Shown here piece by piece: positions 1 through 7,867 of a DNA stretch of 64,000 bases; position 1 is the first letter of the stretch, and each line of letters begins with the position of its first letter. Below the pieces are notes generated by a model. That model saw nothing but the letters and a program-made list of their open reading frames with translations. It did no database searches and was not told the DNA's origin. The stretch is from positions 930,001 to 994,000 of the forward strand of contig JADKCY010000002.1 of NCBI GenBank assembly GCA_016718605.1. The letters are read 5' to 3'. The position numbers and the translations under genes are program-made. This stretch comes from Lysobacterales bacterium (GTDB lineage: Bacteria > Pseudomonadota > Gammaproteobacteria > Xanthomonadales > Xanthomonadaceae).

Positions 1-270
1 ATCAAGGGCAACAAGCACTACATCGATCACCGTATCAATTCGATCCAGGACTACCTCGCCAAGACGATCAAGAATCGCTACGAGATGTTCGATGTAAACG
101 TCTACCAAGAGAACATCTTCCACACCAAGATGCATGTGAAGGACTTCGATCTGGACACCTACCTGTTCGAGGAGAAGGCGAAAAACCTCTCCTTCAAGGA
201 ACGGCTACGCATTGAAGCGCAGTTGAAGCGCGAAATTGAAGAACTCTTCCACGGCCGCAATCTCGACTAA
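1..270 (+). CDS. speD: S-adenosylmethionine decarboxylase, C-terminal part (partial at window start)
   Basis: The reading frame is open from base 1 and gives 89 residues to the TAA at 268-270. The segment with NVYQENIFHTKM followed by DFDLDTYLF, and the closing FHGRNLD, closely match the end of E. coli-type SpeD (about 264 residues). This enzyme makes decarboxylated S-adenosylmethionine, the aminopropyl donor for spermidine synthesis. Family members are pyruvoyl enzymes that cleave themselves at an internal serine. That site lies left of the window, so activity cannot be judged here. A strong hairpin terminator follows directly, which makes this the last gene of its transcript. The identification rests on recalled family sequence and is firm. 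Confidence 0.93.
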   Translation: MKGNKHYIDHRINSIQDYLAKTIKNRYEMFDVNVYQENIFHTKMHVKDFDLDTYLFEEKAKNLSFKERLRIEAQLKREIEELFHGRNLD

Positions 271-298
271 GCAAGGCGTTCCGCACTGACAAGGCCAC

Positions 299-332
299 GG
301 GGCGCGAGGGTCTCCTTCGCGCCCCTTATTTT
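299..332 (+). terminator. Rho-independent terminator after speD
   Basis: A 9-bp stem (ggggcgcga at 299-307 with tcgcgcccc at 317-325) is followed by ttatttt. It sits 28 bases after the speD stop and before the convergent DUF3999 gene. Confidence 0.85.
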
Positions 333-1708
333 CAGGCGTTCGGTGGCAAGTTGTTGCTGCGAAGTAGCTGACGAATCATCACCACTACCGTCGCCACACC
401 CACGACGAGGACCGCCCACAACAATAGCCGTTTCCACGGCAAGGGTTGCGCCACCGGCCGCAAGGCCGCATCACCCGAACGCACGGTTTCCGCGCCAAGC
501 GCCAACATAGGCGGCAGCCAATCCTTGCCCTGCCGAGATCGCATTTCCGCCAAGGCCACATCCAGCGGATAGTTCTGTTCCTGCGATTCCGCGCTGCCCA
601 ACGCCAACAAGACTTCGGTATCTGCCCCTGGCATCAGCAAGAATTGGTCGGGAAGGTAGTGCAGATTCAACCCCGGCGACTGGGCTAGTGGCGGCGCGGT
701 CTCGATGCGCCATTCGCGATCACGCACTGCTTGCAGCAGGGCAATGCGCGTATTAGCGGTCTCCGCCAGCCGAAATACCGTCCCTTCGCCACGCCAGCGC
801 CATTCGCCCGCAGTGTCGGCGCGACTGAATACGCGAACCGTCGCCAGATCAGCACTTCCCTGCAGATCAAGCAGCACCGCATCGACCGCGAACGGGCCTG
901 CCGACAGAAACTCGAATCGTCCGGCTTGCTGCGCCTTGGCCTCCACTGACTGCGGCGATGCGCGATGTTGCTGTGAGGCCTGTTCGGGTGCGCAATGGCA
1001 GATTTCCACCTCAATTTTTGAAGGCTCTGGCAATGGGCCACCGTCGGCGCGCTGCAGACGCAAATAACGCGGCGCCGTAGGCGGCAAGCTCACGCGGTTC
1101 TGTTCCAGCGACAGACCTTCGCGCTGCAACCGCAGCAAGCCCGCATCCGTCACCCAGCGCCAGTTCAGCAGGTCGTCACTGCCCTGCACTCGCAGCCGCC
1201 AATCGAAACTCAATGCCGCAGGCAATTGCAATCGCAGCGCCTGTGCTTGCGCACGCTCACCGAGGTCCACCAGCCAGTCGCCACCGTCACCGGAGTTACC
1301 CTTGCTCGTGGCATCGTTCTGCAGATGGGTCTCCAGTCGACGCAATCGACCGTCCTGACCACGCTCGACATAGACCTGCACATCGGAGGTCATCGATGTC
1401 TCTGACGCGAAGGGCAAGACAAACCAGTCGACGGGATACCACCCCGGCCGCTCGGGTGAGGCCAAAGGCAAGTTCACTCGTGCCAAAGGCAGCGCGTTTC
1501 CCACCGGATCGAACAAAGCGACATCGGTGAGGTCATTCTGGTGCAAACGCAAGTAGGCCTGCTCATCCAGCACCAATCGGTAAAGTCCTTGTCCCGTGGT
1601 TGGAATGCTGACGCGACGTTGCCAGGCAAACTCCGATGCGATCACGCAGCCGCTGCAGAGCAGCCCCAGAAAAAACCATCCTGCGCGGGTGCGGGTGTCT
1701 CGTGTCAT
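332..1708 (-). CDS. DUF3999 family envelope protein
   Basis: The 458-residue protein has a hydrophobic N-terminal export signal (about residues 10-25), a long beta-rich extracytoplasmic body, and one C-terminal membrane segment (about 425-447, near LLLWAVLVVGVATVVVM) followed by a short basic tail. The phrase VALFDPVGNALPLARV near the N-terminus is typical of the DUF3999 family, whose function is unknown. Its ATG overlaps the stop of the upstream DUF2339 gene as ATGA, so the two are translationally coupled. DUF2339 and DUF3999 genes commonly occur as a pair, suggesting a joint envelope role. That role is inference. Confidence 0.82.
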   Translation of the reverse strand: MTRDTRTRAGWFFLGLLCSGCVIASEFAWQRRVSIPTTGQGLYRLVLDEQAYLRLHQNDLTDVALFDPVGNALPLARVNLPLASPERPGWYPVDWFVLPFASETSMTSDVQVYVERGQDGRLRRLETHLQNDATSKGNSGDGGDWLVDLGERAQAQALRLQLPAALSFDWRLRVQGSDDLLNWRWVTDAGLLRLQREGLSLEQNRVSLPPTAPRYLRLQRADGGPLPEPSKIEVEICHCAPEQASQQHRASPQSVEAKAQQAGRFEFLSAGPFAVDAVLLDLQGSADLATVRVFSRADTAGEWRWRGEGTVFRLAETANTRIALLQAVRDREWRIETAPPLAQSPGLNLHYLPDQFLLMPGADTEVLLALGSAESQEQNYPLDVALAEMRSRQGKDWLPPMLALGAETVRSGDAALRPVAQPLPWKRLLLWAVLVVGVATVVVMIRQLLRSNNLPPNA

Positions 1709-4428
1709 GGCGTGACCTCTTTGCCTGAACGACGCGGCGGCGACGGTGCGACATAGCCAACACCGACCAGCAACAAGCCCACGATCAGGACTGCCACAAC
1801 CCCCGCCAGGTCACCCAAGTAGTGACGATCGATCAGAACCATTTTGAGCAAGACGATCCCCATCAGCATCGCCCCGCCCAACCACAGCGGATAGCGCTGC
1901 CGCTTCGACCCCATGATCCACGCCGAGACGCCCAGCAACGACCACACGACTGTCAGTGCACTCTGCGCTGCCGCTGTGTCCAGCAGTCCCGCCCCCCAGG
2001 ACGCCTCGCCGATGTGATACACGGCACGCAAGGTGGACTGTGTGATCGACACAAATGCAACAATCCCCAGCAGAATCCGCGCACCGCGAGCGGCATCGGT
2101 CCAGGCCCGCCAAAGTCCCAGCAACATCACTCCCTGCAGCAGATCCAAGGGGTTGAGGATCGGAAAATACTGCATCGGTTTGGTGTCGCCGGGCACCACC
2201 CACACCACGCAAAGCACCAGCAGCAGACCCATGCTGGCCAAGCCATGCCAGTAACCCGCGTATCGCGGGAAATGCATCTGCAATGGCCACGCGAACCATT
2301 GCGGTCTGCGCCACAAACCCCAACTCACAAACAGCAAAGGCAGCACGCCGGCCACAACGACCCATGCATCACCGAGATCAGCATCGCGATCGAGACGAAT
2401 CGTCAATTCGACGGCGAACAGCAAGACCACGGTCAGCAACACCAGAATATGAGCAAGCCCAGTCAGGCGCGCGACCGGCACGCGCAAACGCGACAATCCG
2501 AATGCACTGGTCAGGCCCCAAGCCAACCAGGCCATAGCGCCGCCATCTGCCAGTGGCGAGCGCAAGTCCCATGCAGTCAAAGGCACCAGCAAAGGCGCTG
2601 GCAGCCACAGCACCAACATCGCCCAACTCAAGCGTGGCCACGCCAAGCGCTGCCGCAGCAAAGCGGCCAGAGCGATACTGGCGGAGGCGAACAGCAGCCA
2701 TCCGAGCACCACAGATCCGTGCAAGGACGCACGCTCGGCCTCATGTGCGCCCAACAAATGCCACCACAGCAAGCCGACAACAAACCACGGCCATATCGTG
2801 ATGCGTTCTGGCGCATGACGCTCATACAGAAATGCCGTAGTGAAGGCGGCCATTGCCAGCAAGCCCAGACTGATCGAGGTCGCGATGCCCGAATGAACAA
2901 GCGCGCCCGTCTCCAACCCCAGCCAGACTTCTTGCCCGAAAAAGAAGCTCGCCCCAGCCAGACCCTGCAAAAGCCAGCCGGCGAATTGCGGCCAACGTCG
3001 CTGTTGCCGCAAGCCCAACCAGATCGCGGCCACACCCTCCAGCGCCCAGGCCATGGCGGTTTGTTCAGCCGAGAAGGCAAGCGGAATCGCCAGGGTCGCG
3101 AAACCCACCGCGAGCACCGCGAAACTCTGCCCCAACAATTGGGCGACGGTGCGACGAACCAGCCAGGTGGCGAGCAGCGCGTAGATGACCGCAGCGACCA
3201 GTGCACTGAAGGCCAACGGCATGCGATCACCGCCCAGCAATGCTGCCTGCAGGGGAAACGCCAGCAACGGCAATCCGAAGGTCAATGTCGTACTGACTGC
3301 TCGACCGCCAGCACTGGAACGCAGCGACGTCACTACTGGAATCAGCAGATAGAACGCACAGAACAACAGCAGGAACGGCTCGATGCTGGCAAATAGCTCA
3401 GGTCGATAGTATTGCTTGCCCCACAGGGCGCCAATGCCAAAGGTGAACACGAATCCCAGCATGTTCAGCGCATGCCAATCGCGACGCCAAGCAACGGCGA
3501 ACACCGCCGCATTTAACACGGCGTAATAGCTGAACAACGCCACCGCGTTGCCCGAACCGGTGCTGATCAACACCGGTGCCAGATACCCACCCAGAAACCC
3601 CAGCCAAGCCAGAACTGCCGCATTCTGCAGCAAGGCCAGGATTGCGCTGCCGGCAACCAGCAGAACCACCAAGCCCAGTGCCAGAGTCGCGGGCAGCAGA
3701 CCGTAGTAGCGGAATGCGGCGAACACCACCAATAGCAGAACACCCAGTGCGCCGCCCTGAAGACTCAGCCCAAACGCTGGGCGTAGCTCGCGCTGCCTGA
3801 AGCCGAACCACAAGCCGCCAATCGCTGCTAGCGCGATGGCGATCAGTCGCGCCTCGATCGAGACCGTGAAATAGCCTTGGTCCGCGGCATACTTCAGCGC
3901 CGCTGCAACACCCGCGAACAGCACCATGACGCCCAACTTGACCGGTAAATTACCCTCGGTAAACCAGCCGATCAGCGCTTTCAGCAAGCGATCTGGTAAT
4001 GAGGGCTCGATGGGTGGCGCCACCCAAGCCTCGTGCAGATCGCCGTCCTCGGCCGCCTCTGCCGACGAATTGGCGGCAATCGTTGGCTTGGCAGTGGGCT
4101 TGGCCCATTCGGGGACAGGTGGCGGACCCGACGTAGCGGCAGGTTTCGTCATCGGCGCGGAAGGCGTCGCATTGACAGTTTCCCAATGACTCGCCGCGTC
4201 GGTAGCCGGCGGAATGGCTGCGCCATGCGCGACGCCATGTCGCTTGGATTGCGCGATGTCCTGCCGGCGCAACTGGCGCTCCAACTCGGCAAGCCGGGCC
4301 TGCAGTTCAAGCACCGTTCCGAGCGCCCAGCCCAGCACTGCGCCACCGAATAGACCGAGCAGTACCCGACTGGTATCCGCGAGCATGCCGCCCAGCACCG
4401 CCAGTATCACCACCACAATCCACTTCAT
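1705..4428 (-). CDS. DUF2339 polytopic membrane protein
   Basis: The protein has 907 residues. It begins with a membrane segment (about 3-45) and a short coiled-coil stretch (LELQARLAELERQLRRQ), continues through a Pro/Ala-rich linker to about residue 135, and then consists of some two dozen hydrophobic segments. This layout and the phrase GVMVLFAGVAAALKYAADQGYF fit DUF2339, a family of unknown function. The ATG at 4428 is preceded by AGGGAG at good spacing. The gene is first in a two-gene operon with the DUF3999 gene. A transport or envelope-polysaccharide role is possible, but nothing in the sequence proves it. Confidence 0.85.
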   Translation of the reverse strand: MKWIVVVILAVLGGMLADTSRVLLGLFGGAVLGWALGTVLELQARLAELERQLRRQDIAQSKRHGVAHGAAIPPATDAASHWETVNATPSAPMTKPAATSGPPPVPEWAKPTAKPTIAANSSAEAAEDGDLHEAWVAPPIEPSLPDRLLKALIGWFTEGNLPVKLGVMVLFAGVAAALKYAADQGYFTVSIEARLIAIALAAIGGLWFGFRQRELRPAFGLSLQGGALGVLLLVVFAAFRYYGLLPATLALGLVVLLVAGSAILALLQNAAVLAWLGFLGGYLAPVLISTGSGNAVALFSYYAVLNAAVFAVAWRRDWHALNMLGFVFTFGIGALWGKQYYRPELFASIEPFLLLFCAFYLLIPVVTSLRSSAGGRAVSTTLTFGLPLLAFPLQAALLGGDRMPLAFSALVAAVIYALLATWLVRRTVAQLLGQSFAVLAVGFATLAIPLAFSAEQTAMAWALEGVAAIWLGLRQQRRWPQFAGWLLQGLAGASFFFGQEVWLGLETGALVHSGIATSISLGLLAMAAFTTAFLYERHAPERITIWPWFVVGLLWWHLLGAHEAERASLHGSVVLGWLLFASASIALAALLRQRLAWPRLSWAMLVLWLPAPLLVPLTAWDLRSPLADGGAMAWLAWGLTSAFGLSRLRVPVARLTGLAHILVLLTVVLLFAVELTIRLDRDADLGDAWVVVAGVLPLLFVSWGLWRRPQWFAWPLQMHFPRYAGYWHGLASMGLLLVLCVVWVVPGDTKPMQYFPILNPLDLLQGVMLLGLWRAWTDAARGARILLGIVAFVSITQSTLRAVYHIGEASWGAGLLDTAAAQSALTVVWSLLGVSAWIMGSKRQRYPLWLGGAMLMGIVLLKMVLIDRHYLGDLAGVVAVLIVGLLLVGVGYVAPSPPRRSGKEVTP

Positions 4429-4604
4429 TGATTACTCCCTTTGGAAGGCGTCGGCAGGGCTGCGTGCCGATCATCCACCACACCTCCCGTGCGATTGGAA
4501 GGACCCGATGCCAGATGCAATGTCGAACGAAAGTACGCGAAATCGCAAGCCTCACAGACATGACGCCTGTGGTCTTCCGGCGCGTTGGGGACGTCGTGTA
4601 ATCG

Positions 4605-5270
4605 TCAGATCCGGTAGGCAGCCAGCTTCATCACTTGACTGCAGGCGGCCATGATGCGCGGGATCGGCGCGGGCAAGGCGCGTGCGCCCGCAGCTTTGGC
4701 TGCCTCGGCATGGCAGGCTTCTTCGACCATCATCTGTGCAAGGATGGCGCGACTGGCGTGGTCTTCAGCGGGCAATGCCATCAGGTGAGCCTGCAGATGC
4801 GATTCCACTTGGCGCTCGGTTTCCACCACAAAGCCAAGGTTGTAGCCATCACCGGCCAGCCCGGCCAGGATGCCGATGCAATAACTGCCCGCGTACCAGA
4901 ACGGATTCAGCCGACTGGGCGTACTTTGCAGTTCGCTGAGTCGCTGAGCGCACCATGCGAGATGGTCGGCTTCTTCCTCGGCAGCATGCTGCAGGTGAGC
5001 GCGCAAGGTCGGATTCTTCGCGACGCGCGCCTGCCCCAGATAAAGCGCTTGCGCACAGACTTCGCCACTGTGATTGATCCGCATCAGACCCGCGGCATGC
5101 TGACGCGCCTCGCCGCACACCATTGGCGGGTACAGGAGCCTGTCAGCGTCAGCAACCGCAGCCGGACTTGGCCGCTGCGCGACAGGCACAGACGCAAGAC
5201 TGGTTCGCAACGCGTGATCGATTTCCACCAAGATTTGGTCGAACCACGAGAAACGTCGTTCAAATGGCAT
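4605..5270 (-). CDS. coq7: Coq7-type demethoxyubiquinone hydroxylase
   Basis: The 221-residue protein belongs to the Coq7 di-iron family. It hydroxylates 3-demethoxyubiquinol in the last steps of ubiquinone synthesis at the inner membrane, the job done by UbiF in E. coli. The di-iron ligands are visible: E70 in INHSGE, the ExxH pair E100/H103, glutamates near 150-156, and a second ExxH E184/H187. Length and motif order are normal. Its ATG shares one base with the stop of the upstream iron-sulfur gene (TAATG), so the two are probably co-translated. Identification is firm; a functional link to the upstream gene is only inferred. Confidence 0.93.
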   Translation of the reverse strand: MPFERRFSWFDQILVEIDHALRTSLASVPVAQRPSPAAVADADRLLYPPMVCGEARQHAAGLMRINHSGEVCAQALYLGQARVAKNPTLRAHLQHAAEEEADHLAWCAQRLSELQSTPSRLNPFWYAGSYCIGILAGLAGDGYNLGFVVETERQVESHLQAHLMALPAEDHASRAILAQMMVEEACHAEAAKAAGARALPAPIPRIMAACSQVMKLAAYRI

Positions 5271-6460
5271 TACATGGCCTCATCTATCAACACCAAAGGA
5301 TGCTGCAATCGTGGTGTCGACGGGTCGGAAAGCGTCTGCAGGTGCAAATGGCAGCCCACATTGCTGGTACATCGTCTGGCTTCGGGAAAGCTCGCAAATT
5401 GGTCTAACACGGATGCTGCCAGAAGCGCCGCGCGTTGCGGAAACGCCAGCATGTGCGCGCCCGCTGCACCGCAGCAGCCTTGGCGCGGCATTAGCTGCAC
5501 TCGCAGCCCTGGCAACAGACGCAAGATTTCCTCCGCTGCCCACAACCCGTTTTCGACTGTCGATCGCGACGTGCAAGGCGAATGCAACACGACTTCCGCC
5601 GCGACCGAACGGAATTGCCACTCGCGCAAACGCGTGTGGGAAAGCAGAAATTCCATCGCCTCCAGCACCGGCAAGCGTTGACCCAGTGTATTGGCAACAT
5701 CGCTGTGGCAGCCGGTGCTGAGGGTCAGGATGTAGCGGGGCTGCACCGTATGGCTCGCCAGCGCCGCCGCCAGTGCGCGCTGATTCGTCTGCGCCATCCG
5801 TGCGGCCACAGCAGCATCGCCTGCATGCCTGGCAAGTGCACCGCAACAGCCCTGACTCGGCATCTCGACTACCTGCCAACCCAATCGCTCAAGAATCCGT
5901 CGCAAGGCAATCAGTGCCGTCTGCTCGGCGTAGCGCTCGACACAACCCGCGAACAAGATCACTGCTGGACGACTGTCACTGACCAAGCTTGGCGTAAACA
6001 CCGTCAATGGCGCCCGCAACGCACGTGCAATGCGCATCCAACGTCCCGGCAACCACTGCACGGGCCATGCGGTAAGTCGGATCAACCATCCCAGCAGTGT
6101 GGGACGTGTCACCACAGCCAAAATGCCACGCACCGCCAACGATGACGAACGTCCAGGGAACCGCAGTTGACGACTCAAGTCCATCAAACGACTGAACTCC
6201 ACCTTCGCCGGACAAATCGCCTCACACCGCCCGCAGGAAAGGCAGTGATCCAGCGCGGGCAGATCTGCACCAAGCTCGCCATGCGACGCACGGGCCAAGT
6301 GTTGGACGATGACGATCCGACCTCGCGGCGACTCCGCTTCGCGCTGATCCAACGCATAGGTCGGGCACACCGGGAGGCACTGTCCGCACAAGACGCAAGC
6401 ATCAGCCAGCGCCAAAATGTCGCGTCGAATCTCTGCTGCGGGGGCGTTGGCTTGGCTCAT
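5270..6460 (-). CDS. GlcF-like (Fe-S)-binding protein, glycolate oxidase subunit type
   Basis: From the ATG at 6460 the protein has 396 residues; a longer open frame reaches 6667 but would run through the rplM promoter. Two 4Fe-4S motifs are complete (C22/C25/C28/C32 and C73/C76/C79/C83), and two CCG-type cysteine domains follow (QGCCGALARH and QGCCGAAGAH). This is the layout of GlcF, the iron-sulfur electron-transfer subunit of glycolate oxidase (407 residues in E. coli). No glcD or glcE flavoprotein gene is adjacent. The partner is therefore unknown: it may be encoded elsewhere, or this may be another CCG-domain oxidoreductase. Its stop overlaps the coq7 start. Confidence 0.8.
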   Translation of the reverse strand: MSQANAPAAEIRRDILALADACVLCGQCLPVCPTYALDQREAESPRGRIVIVQHLARASHGELGADLPALDHCLSCGRCEAICPAKVEFSRLMDLSRQLRFPGRSSSLAVRGILAVVTRPTLLGWLIRLTAWPVQWLPGRWMRIARALRAPLTVFTPSLVSDSRPAVILFAGCVERYAEQTALIALRRILERLGWQVVEMPSQGCCGALARHAGDAAVAARMAQTNQRALAAALASHTVQPRYILTLSTGCHSDVANTLGQRLPVLEAMEFLLSHTRLREWQFRSVAAEVVLHSPCTSRSTVENGLWAAEEILRLLPGLRVQLMPRQGCCGAAGAHMLAFPQRAALLAASVLDQFASFPEARRCTSNVGCHLHLQTLSDPSTPRLQHPLVLIDEAM

Positions 6461-6610
6461 AGGCTCTGCAGACGTTTGGCATTCAGGTTCGCCGAGGGCC
6501 CTGTAGCCATTCGCTCTCGCCGCACCAAACCATAACAGACAAGCCGCCACCTCCCCCGCAAACGCACAGCATCCTGACCGCCCCAAGCGCCCGTCGAGCC
6601 TGCATGACTC

Positions 6611-6639
6611 TTGCGCGATGAACTTTCGACCGCTATCCT
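6611..6639 (+). promoter_or_regulatory. Candidate sigma-70 promoter of rplM-rpsI
   Basis: TTGCGC at 6611-6616 and TATCCT at 6634-6639 are separated by 17 bases and lie 40 bases upstream of the rplM start. It is the best -35/-10 pair found in the divergent gap. It is a prediction by eye. Confidence 0.5.
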
Positions 6640-6678
6640 TCGCAGTCTTTCGTTCACGCATTCCCATTGGGAGCTCTC

Positions 6679-7107
6679 ATGAAGACCTTCAGCGCCAAAG
6701 CGGAGACCGTCAAGCGCGACTGGTTCCTGGTCGACGCAAACGGCAAAACCCTTGGCCGTCTTTGCTCCGAAGTTGCCAGCCGTCTGCGCGGCAAGCACAA
6801 GCCAGTGTTCACGCCACACGTGGATACCGGCGACTACATCGTCATCATCAACGCCGAGAAAATTGCCGTCACTGGCAAGAAACTCCAAGACAAGATGTAT
6901 CACCGGTTTACCGGATACGTCGGCAACCTGAAGTCGGAAACCTTGGGCCAGGCACTGGAGCGTCATCCGGAGCGCGCCATTGAAATCGGCGTCAAAGGCA
7001 TGCTGCCGAAGAACTCGTTGGGCCGTCAGATGTTTCGCAAACTGAAGGTCTACAAGGGTGCTGAGCATCCGCACACCGCCCAGCAGCCGCAGGCGCTGGA
7101 CATCTAA
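6679..7107 (+). CDS. rplM: 50S ribosomal protein L13
   Basis: The protein has 142 residues from the ATG at 6679, the same length as E. coli L13. MKTFSAKAETVKRDW is the conserved start, and GKTLGRL, HVDTGDYI, VKGMLPK and AAQQPQALDI-like C-terminal segments all fit. A start four codons upstream would add residues not found in the family. L13 is an early-assembly protein of the large subunit. The gene is followed after 18 bases by rpsI, the universal rplM-rpsI operon. Confidence 0.98.
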   Translation: MKTFSAKAETVKRDWFLVDANGKTLGRLCSEVASRLRGKHKPVFTPHVDTGDYIVIINAEKIAVTGKKLQDKMYHRFTGYVGNLKSETLGQALERHPERAIEIGVKGMLPKNSLGRQMFRKLKVYKGAEHPHTAQQPQALDI

Positions 7108-7125
7108 GGCCACAGGACAAAGCTC

Positions 7126-7518
7126 ATGGCAATTCAGCAGAACTACGGCACCGGCCGTCGCAAGTCCTCCACCGCTCGCGTCTTCGTGCGCAACGGCAGT
7201 GGCAACATCACCGTCAATGAGCGTCCGCTGGACGTGTTCTTCGGTCGCGAGACGGCGCGCATGATCGTTCGTCAGCCGCTCGAACTGATCGGCGTGACCG
7301 ACAAGTTCGACATCAACGTCACGGTCGCTGGTGGCGGCACCACCGGACAGGCCGGCGCAATCCGCTTGGGTATCGCTCGCGCCCTGGTGGAATACGATGA
7401 GTCGCTGAAGTCACCGCTGCGCCGCGCCGGTTTCATGACCCGCGACGCTCGCGAAGTTGAACGTAAGAAGGTTGGCTTGCACAAAGCCCGCCGCGCCACC
7501 CAGTTCTCGAAGCGTTAA
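7126..7518 (+). CDS. rpsI: 30S ribosomal protein S9
   Basis: The 130-residue protein carries NYGTGRRKSSTARVF at the N-terminus and ends FSKR, the basic C-terminal tail that reaches the P-site tRNA in known ribosomes. Length equals that of E. coli S9. It is second in the rplM-rpsI operon, and two tRNA genes follow on the same strand. Confidence 0.98.
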   Translation: MAIQQNYGTGRRKSSTARVFVRNGSGNITVNERPLDVFFGRETARMIVRQPLELIGVTDKFDINVTVAGGGTTGQAGAIRLGIARALVEYDESLKSPLRRAGFMTRDAREVERKKVGLHKARRATQFSKR

Positions 7519-7551
7519 TTCGCCGGGTTTACGGGCGGCGATCCCAGTTGT

Positions 7552-7625
7552 TGGGAGATCGTCTAACGGTAGGACTGCAGACTCTGACTCTGCCTATCTA
7601 GGTTCGAATCCTAGTCTCCCAGCCA
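7552..7625 (+). tRNA. tRNA-Gln (anticodon CTG)
   Basis: The gene gives a full cloverleaf of 74 bases with encoded CCA. The acceptor is TGGGAGA/TCTCCCA, the anticodon stem is GCAGA/TCTGC with loop CTCTGAC, and the T arm contains GGTTCGAATCC. The CTG anticodon reads CAG, and the U1-A72 pair is typical of bacterial tRNA-Gln. Confidence 0.95.
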
Positions 7626-7657
7626 ATTGGTGGTTCGGTCAGAAAGCGAACCACACG

Positions 7658-7689
7658 GAAAGCCCGCGACCAGCGGGCTTTCTTGTTTT
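7658..7689 (+). terminator. Rho-independent terminator after tRNA-Gln
   Basis: A 10-bp stem (gaaagcccgc at 7658-7667 with gcgggctttc at 7673-7682) is followed by ttgtttt. Confidence 0.88.
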
Positions 7690-7733
7690 CTGTCGGATGT
7701 GATCCACGCGCAACCGCACTACAATTTGCACGC

Positions 7734-7809
7734 GGGCCTATAGCTCAACGGTTAGAGCAGAGGACTCATAATCCTTTGGTTCAGGGTTCGAATCCCTGTG
7801 GGCCCACCA
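7734..7809 (+). tRNA. tRNA with CAT anticodon (tRNA-Ile2 or elongator tRNA-Met)
   Basis: This is a 76-base cloverleaf with encoded CCA. The acceptor is GGGCCTA/TGGGCCC-type, the D arm is AGCTCAACGGTTAGAGC, the anticodon loop is CTCATAA and the T arm is GGTTCGAATCC. The acceptor and anticodon stems resemble tRNA-Ile2 genes, whose CAT anticodon is changed to lysidine and reads ATA. Elongator tRNA-Met shares the loop and cannot be excluded by eye. Confidence 0.9.
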
Positions 7810-7867
7810 ATCCTGCGCCCCGCTTCTCCAAACCAAGCATCCCGACTGCAGAGCGCGACCCCGCCCC

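Noticed and set aside
1822..3396. Plus-strand frame of 524 residues opposite the DUF2339 gene
   Set aside because: It is rich in Gln, Arg, His and Pro, as expected for the antisense of a Leu/Ala-rich membrane protein, and has no family features.
4635..5681. Plus-strand frame of 348 residues across coq7 and the iron-sulfur gene
   Set aside because: It is antisense to two confidently assigned genes and crosses their junction.
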